A stretch of DNA of 24,773 bases. It comes from a virus. A program made the translations under genes and the position numbers. The notes under the pieces are model-generated. The model did not search any database. It was given only the letters and a program-made list of their open reading frames with translations, and was not told the origin of the DNA. The stretch is taken from positions 1 to 24,773 of the IMG/VR virus record IMGVR_UViG_3300027801_001955; one strand, 5' to 3'. Every line of letters starts with the position of its first letter. Position 1 is the first letter of the stretch. Of the stretch, positions 22,221 to 24,773 are shown in pieces.

Positions 22221-22358
22221 TAATCAGCAATGAAATCGGTCGTTTCGAGCCAGCCTGAAACATCGACAATGCTATTGAGTTCAATATGACAGGCAAATAG
22301 AACGTCAAATTGCATTTCATCAACCCGCTGGGGGGTTGCTGAAATCAGCGACTTTCAT
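22220..22358 (-). pseudogene. Possible 45-aa gene interrupted by one extra C (or frameshifted)
   Basis: From ATG 22358 the frame gives MKVADFSNPPAG and stops. If one C of the run of six (plus-strand Gs at 22330-22335) is skipped, the reading continues as QRVDEMQFDVLFACHIELNS to WLETTDFIAD and TAA 22220, 45 residues in all. The ATG is 14 nt after the stop of the hub gene. Three explanations fit: a sequencing error in the homopolymer, a genuine mutation, or a +1 ribosomal frameshift at CCC-C. An inverted repeat (CAACCC, six bases, GGGTTG) covers the run. Peptide-like composition is the only coding evidence, so this is tentative. Confidence 0.35.
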
Positions 22359-22371
22359 ATCGAATCCAATA

Positions 22372-24198
22372 TCAGCCCTGATTTATTCCTGCTGCGAACT
22401 TCAAAGTCGAGAGCAGGTCTGGTGCTTGTCGGCCAACATTCAAAGTCATGGTTGACATTGCTGGGCTGATTTGCCAAGACACATTGAATATCCTTTGTCG
22501 CCCTGCAAGACTCGCCTCAACCGATGCGAACTCCATGATTTGTCCGGTTTCAATATCCAATCGCTCTGGGATTCCTTCAACGACCCATCTGGTCTTCGCC
22601 AATCCTTGAGTATTCAACATATATTCCCCGACCATTTTGGCTTGATTGTCATTGATAATCGACTCGTCTTTGATAATTCTTTCAACCGGAATGTTTGGAT
22701 AAGCAAGTGAACCCTTCACCGGAATGCTGACCAATATGTTCAATTTTGGATTGCTGACCACGACCACATTGAATCCCGTTGAATCTCCGCTTTCACGTTC
22801 AATTCCCGTAGCATAGAAGTCTTGAGGTGATGCAGTTCTGGGGAGTCGCCCTCCAACATACGGAATGGTTGTCGAATCGTGAACTTCTTTGAGCCGCTTC
22901 ATACAAATCATTCCATCTGGCGAGCAATACAATTGAATGAGATTTGGTGTGCTGTTGATGATGTTCAATATCCCCTGCACCGCTTTGAGTCTTGTCATTC
23001 CAGCAAAGAGAATACCTGCTGGGAGGATAACGAATGATTGATTCAATATCCGACCGATTGGTGGCGAATAATTTGAATTAGCAATGAAGTCTTTGATAAC
23101 GGTCGCCGCATCTGTTTGATAATAATGAGGCTCGGATTTGATAACTTCGATTCCGAGATAGCCGAGAGCATCTGAACATCGAACTGATATTGATTCTGTC
23201 GATTCGTTAATCTCGGAGACATATCCGGTGAACACCAAAGGAGGGTCAGCCCAAGTTCTCGGTGCTGCATAAATCTGAATCGTATCGCCAACGACGATAG
23301 TTCCTGTTCGACGACCAGATGGGTTATTGACTTCGATAGAGCAAATTGTTGGTGCATTGAACGTCTTGTCCATTGAAACCGATAGTATTCCATGAAGGTC
23401 ATTCATTCCATTGACCACTACGGTCGGGCATAGTGGAGTCGCTTCGTCTTCTGAAATCGCACCGAATAAATTGCGGAACATCACACGACGAGAGCGAGCG
23501 AAGAACACACGATGCGCCCAGCCGTTCCTAAGACCTCCTAAGCGCATCCTCTTGGGTCTGTTTGTCCATTGTAGCCCTTCAGGATTCCAACCTCCATTAG
23601 AGAAGCCCAGACGCCCTAAATTGAACACGGGCTGTGGGAGGATTGCTGTGGGATATGCACCTTCTGTTGGACCCGTCGTCATTGCGAATCCGCCACGAGG
23701 ACCCCCGCCACGACGAGCAACAATGTCGTGCTGGTCTGGGAATCCCGATTTGCCTTGATAATTATATCCAAACCCAAGTGCTTGGTCTGGGCTGGTTCCA
23801 ACATCACCATGCAATTGAGGGTCGAATGGTCTTGGTGTGGTGAGGCTGGTGTATGCGAGCGTTGTTGTCTTATCTCGTGTCCATGAACCGCCCAAGTCGG
23901 ATGGGAATGGAATCAAATCAAGACCCCAATCATCAGGATAATGAGATGGCCGTTCCATCAATTCTTTTTCACTATGCGTGGAATCAATTTCATTATCGGA
24001 GATACCTTCGAGCCGAGCCGTGTGAGCGTGTTCCAACCAGATTCTTGAAGCCCATCTCGCAATTGCTGTTCGTGGTCGGCGAGGGTCTTGTCCAAGACGC
24101 TCTATCTCATCGAGAAGGGGTTGAGGTGGTGTAATCACCATCGCATCCTCTGGCGACCGCACCAGCCGGTGGAATCGCTCTATGCTATCGTCAACCAC
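22372..24198 (-). CDS. Baseplate-hub-like tail protein (gpD/gp27/XkdQ type)
   Basis: Probable central hub of the tail tip, to which the spike or adhesion proteins attach. Of 608 residues, about 270-600 follow the hub pattern: an opening strand of the type 'S..K..N.P...S.EV.NPSG' (SVSMDKTFNAPTICSIEVNN), VVGDTIQIYA, VFTGYVSEINE, a 'CSDALGYLG' turn, then a helix DAATVIKDFIANS and later beta domains. The N-terminal 250 residues are an unusual Pro/Gly/Arg-rich segment (RRGGGPRGGF) that may be a structural extension. The start is GTG 24198; a GTGATAAGCC box lies 30 nt upstream. No lysozyme motif is visible. The giant protein downstream is likely its partner. Confidence 0.7.
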   Translation of the reverse strand: MVDDSIERFHRLVRSPEDAMVITPPQPLLDEIERLGQDPRRPRTAIARWASRIWLEHAHTARLEGISDNEIDSTHSEKELMERPSHYPDDWGLDLIPFPSDLGGSWTRDKTTTLAYTSLTTPRPFDPQLHGDVGTSPDQALGFGYNYQGKSGFPDQHDIVARRGGGPRGGFAMTTGPTEGAYPTAILPQPVFNLGRLGFSNGGWNPEGLQWTNRPKRMRLGGLRNGWAHRVFFARSRRVMFRNLFGAISEDEATPLCPTVVVNGMNDLHGILSVSMDKTFNAPTICSIEVNNPSGRRTGTIVVGDTIQIYAAPRTWADPPLVFTGYVSEINESTESISVRCSDALGYLGIEVIKSEPHYYQTDAATVIKDFIANSNYSPPIGRILNQSFVILPAGILFAGMTRLKAVQGILNIINSTPNLIQLYCSPDGMICMKRLKEVHDSTTIPYVGGRLPRTASPQDFYATGIERESGDSTGFNVVVVSNPKLNILVSIPVKGSLAYPNIPVERIIKDESIINDNQAKMVGEYMLNTQGLAKTRWVVEGIPERLDIETGQIMEFASVEASLAGRQRIFNVSWQISPAMSTMTLNVGRQAPDLLSTLKFAAGINQG

Positions 24199-24218
24199 AC
24201 TTCAAGTGGAACGCTTGG

Positions 24219-24228
24219 GGCTTATCAC
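24219..24228 (-). promoter_or_regulatory. Possible TATA-like box for the hub gene
   Basis: The minus strand reads GTGATAAGCC, 30 nt before GTG 24198, just before the stop of the 114-aa gene ends its transcript. It lacks the GGGTGGG block and the GAACMAA element, so it belongs to neither promoter class. Confidence 0.35.
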
Positions 24229-24242
24229 GGATTCGCTTTTGA

Positions 24243-24587
24243 TTAAACCCAATTGATGAGGATAAGAACCGGCTTGTATGTGGTATTGAGTTCAAAGACT
24301 TCTGCTGCAACGAGAGCGTTGATTGCTTCGCTTTGTTCAGGAGAGGCGTTGTAGCCATTGCGGTGAGATTGGTATTGCGATTTGTTTAGGCTAAGGAGAA
24401 AGTCTCTATCCATGTGGGTGCTGACCCATGTATCATTATAAGAGCAAAAGTTCTCAACCATTTTCTGCATCAAAGGGGTTGCATCCGTTGGCATCATCGG
24501 GTGGATGATGTGATTAGGATAAAGGCTATTTTGCCCCATTCTGGTCATTCGGTCTTTTAGGCTGGTTGGCTTTGACTGTTGGGTCAT
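24243..24587 (-). CDS. 114-aa protein of unknown function
   Basis: No family recognised. ATG 24587 is preferred to ATG 24593 because its distance from TTGATAAGGG is then 29 nt, as in the two genes with the same flank (CACGC.AGGATATG, compare 8810). The product begins MTQQSKPTSLKDRMTRMGQN, is rich in Met, Asn and Pro up to residue 60, then helical (SPEQSEAINALVAAEVFEL), and ends in a hydrophobic strand (YKPVLILINWV). It lies directly before the hub gene, so a small virion or assembly protein is possible, but this is only context. Confidence 0.6.
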   Translation of the reverse strand: MTQQSKPTSLKDRMTRMGQNSLYPNHIIHPMMPTDATPLMQKMVENFCSYNDTWVSTHMDRDFLLSLNKSQYQSHRNGYNASPEQSEAINALVAAEVFELNTTYKPVLILINWV

Positions 24588-24606
24588 ATCCATGCGTGGG
24601 GGTTCG

Positions 24607-24630
24607 CCCTTATCAATGCTTTGGTTCTCA
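24607..24630 (-). promoter_or_regulatory. GAACCAAAGCATTGATAAGGG promoter of the 114-aa gene
   Basis: The minus strand has GAACCAAAGCATTGATAAGG, with TTGATAAGGG starting 29 nt before ATG 24587. The first 17 bases equal the promoter of the structured RNA. Confidence 0.6.
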
Positions 24631-24633
24631 ATA

Positions 24634-24773
24634 CTAATGTTCCATTGTTGCGGAGTTCATATACTCTCGAAGTTCGTATTGATATTCCGATGTATTGGAG
24701 TCAATATCGGTCGTATAATCATACTCCAAGTCCGGCTTCTCGAACCAAAGTTATCGTGTATGGGGTTTGGCCA
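24634..24773 (-). pseudogene. C-terminal end of a gene cut by the window edge, frame uncertain
   Basis: One minus-strand frame enters from the right edge as GQTPYTITLVREAGLGV and stops at 24719. A second frame, beginning just before that stop, gives LEYDYTTDIDSNTSEYQYEL then REYMNSATMEH to TAG 24634. Removing one G at the join would fuse them into a single tail, LVREAGLEYDYTTD. This may be one gene with an indel, or an upstream gene ending at 24719 followed by a tiny ORF. A third frame is also open from the edge to 24657. The function is unknown. Confidence 0.3.

Noticed and set aside
21809-22258. 149-codon plus-strand ORF
   Set aside because: It is the only long plus-strand frame outside a minus-strand gene, but it runs antisense to the structured region, has no promoter or Shine-Dalgarno support, and its Ser/Leu/Arg-rich product shows no domain pattern. 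Every supported gene is on the minus strand.
22321-22338. Hairpin CAACCC-GCTGGG-GGGTTG as terminator of the hub gene
   Set aside because: No T-rich tract follows and it lies inside the possible frameshifted small ORF, so a terminator is not the best reading.
1-24773. tRNA genes, insertion sequences, CRISPR arrays, integrase or attachment sites
   Set aside because: No T-loop words in a cloverleaf context, no transposase or integrase motifs, and no regular direct repeats were seen.

Overview
The window looks like part of the genome of a tailed virus (or provirus) of an archaeon. All genes that can be supported lie on the minus strand, so transcription runs from right to left. The archaeal assignment rests on four things: a PCNA-like sliding clamp, a Cas4/RecB-like Fe-S nuclease, an XPD/DinG-like Fe-S helicase, and start sites with a TATA-like box exactly 29 or 31 nt upstream of the ATG, as expected for leaderless archaeal transcripts. 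Internal operon genes instead use Shine-Dalgarno sites (GGAGATGA or GGAGG). A tailed virion is suggested by a baseplate-hub-like protein next to a 2325-residue protein with beta-propeller-like repeats. A virus of marine Euryarchaeota (magrovirus-like) is my best guess, but no marker gene here proves the host; capsid, terminase and DNA polymerase are not in the window.

Layout from right to left, the direction of transcription. 24.77-22.22 kb: the end of a gene cut by the window edge, a 114-aa unknown protein, the hub-like protein, and a possible small gene broken by one base. 22.18-21.69 kb: about 490 nt without a credible ORF, with its own promoter and many stable helices, probably a structured RNA or a very long leader. 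21.69-14.71 kb: the giant putative tail or adhesion protein. 14.61-13.91 kb: two small unknown genes, then a perfect GC hairpin. 13.71-11.97 kb: the XPD/DinG-like helicase. 11.90-8.85 kb: a ten-gene operon of small proteins plus a 372-aa zinc protein, joined by one-base gaps or overlaps. 8.81-8.46 kb: a 116-aa unknown protein. 8.42-1 kb: a replication and recombination module with an AAA+ helicase, an OB/SSB-like protein with an acidic tail, a Sak4/RecA-like ATPase, a Cas4-like nuclease, a winged-helix-like protein, a small membrane protein, a 157-aa KOW/SH3-like protein, a DNA methyltransferase and the clamp.

The most unusual signals are regulatory and RNA-level. Replication genes share a promoter element TTSATAWGGGTGGG at a fixed 31-nt distance from the start codon. 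Five other transcription units, including the structured RNA, share a different upstream element (GAACMAARSCATTG), mostly with a 29-nt spacing; this suggests at least two co-regulated gene sets. The structured RNA region between the hub gene and the giant gene is the best candidate for something undescribed.
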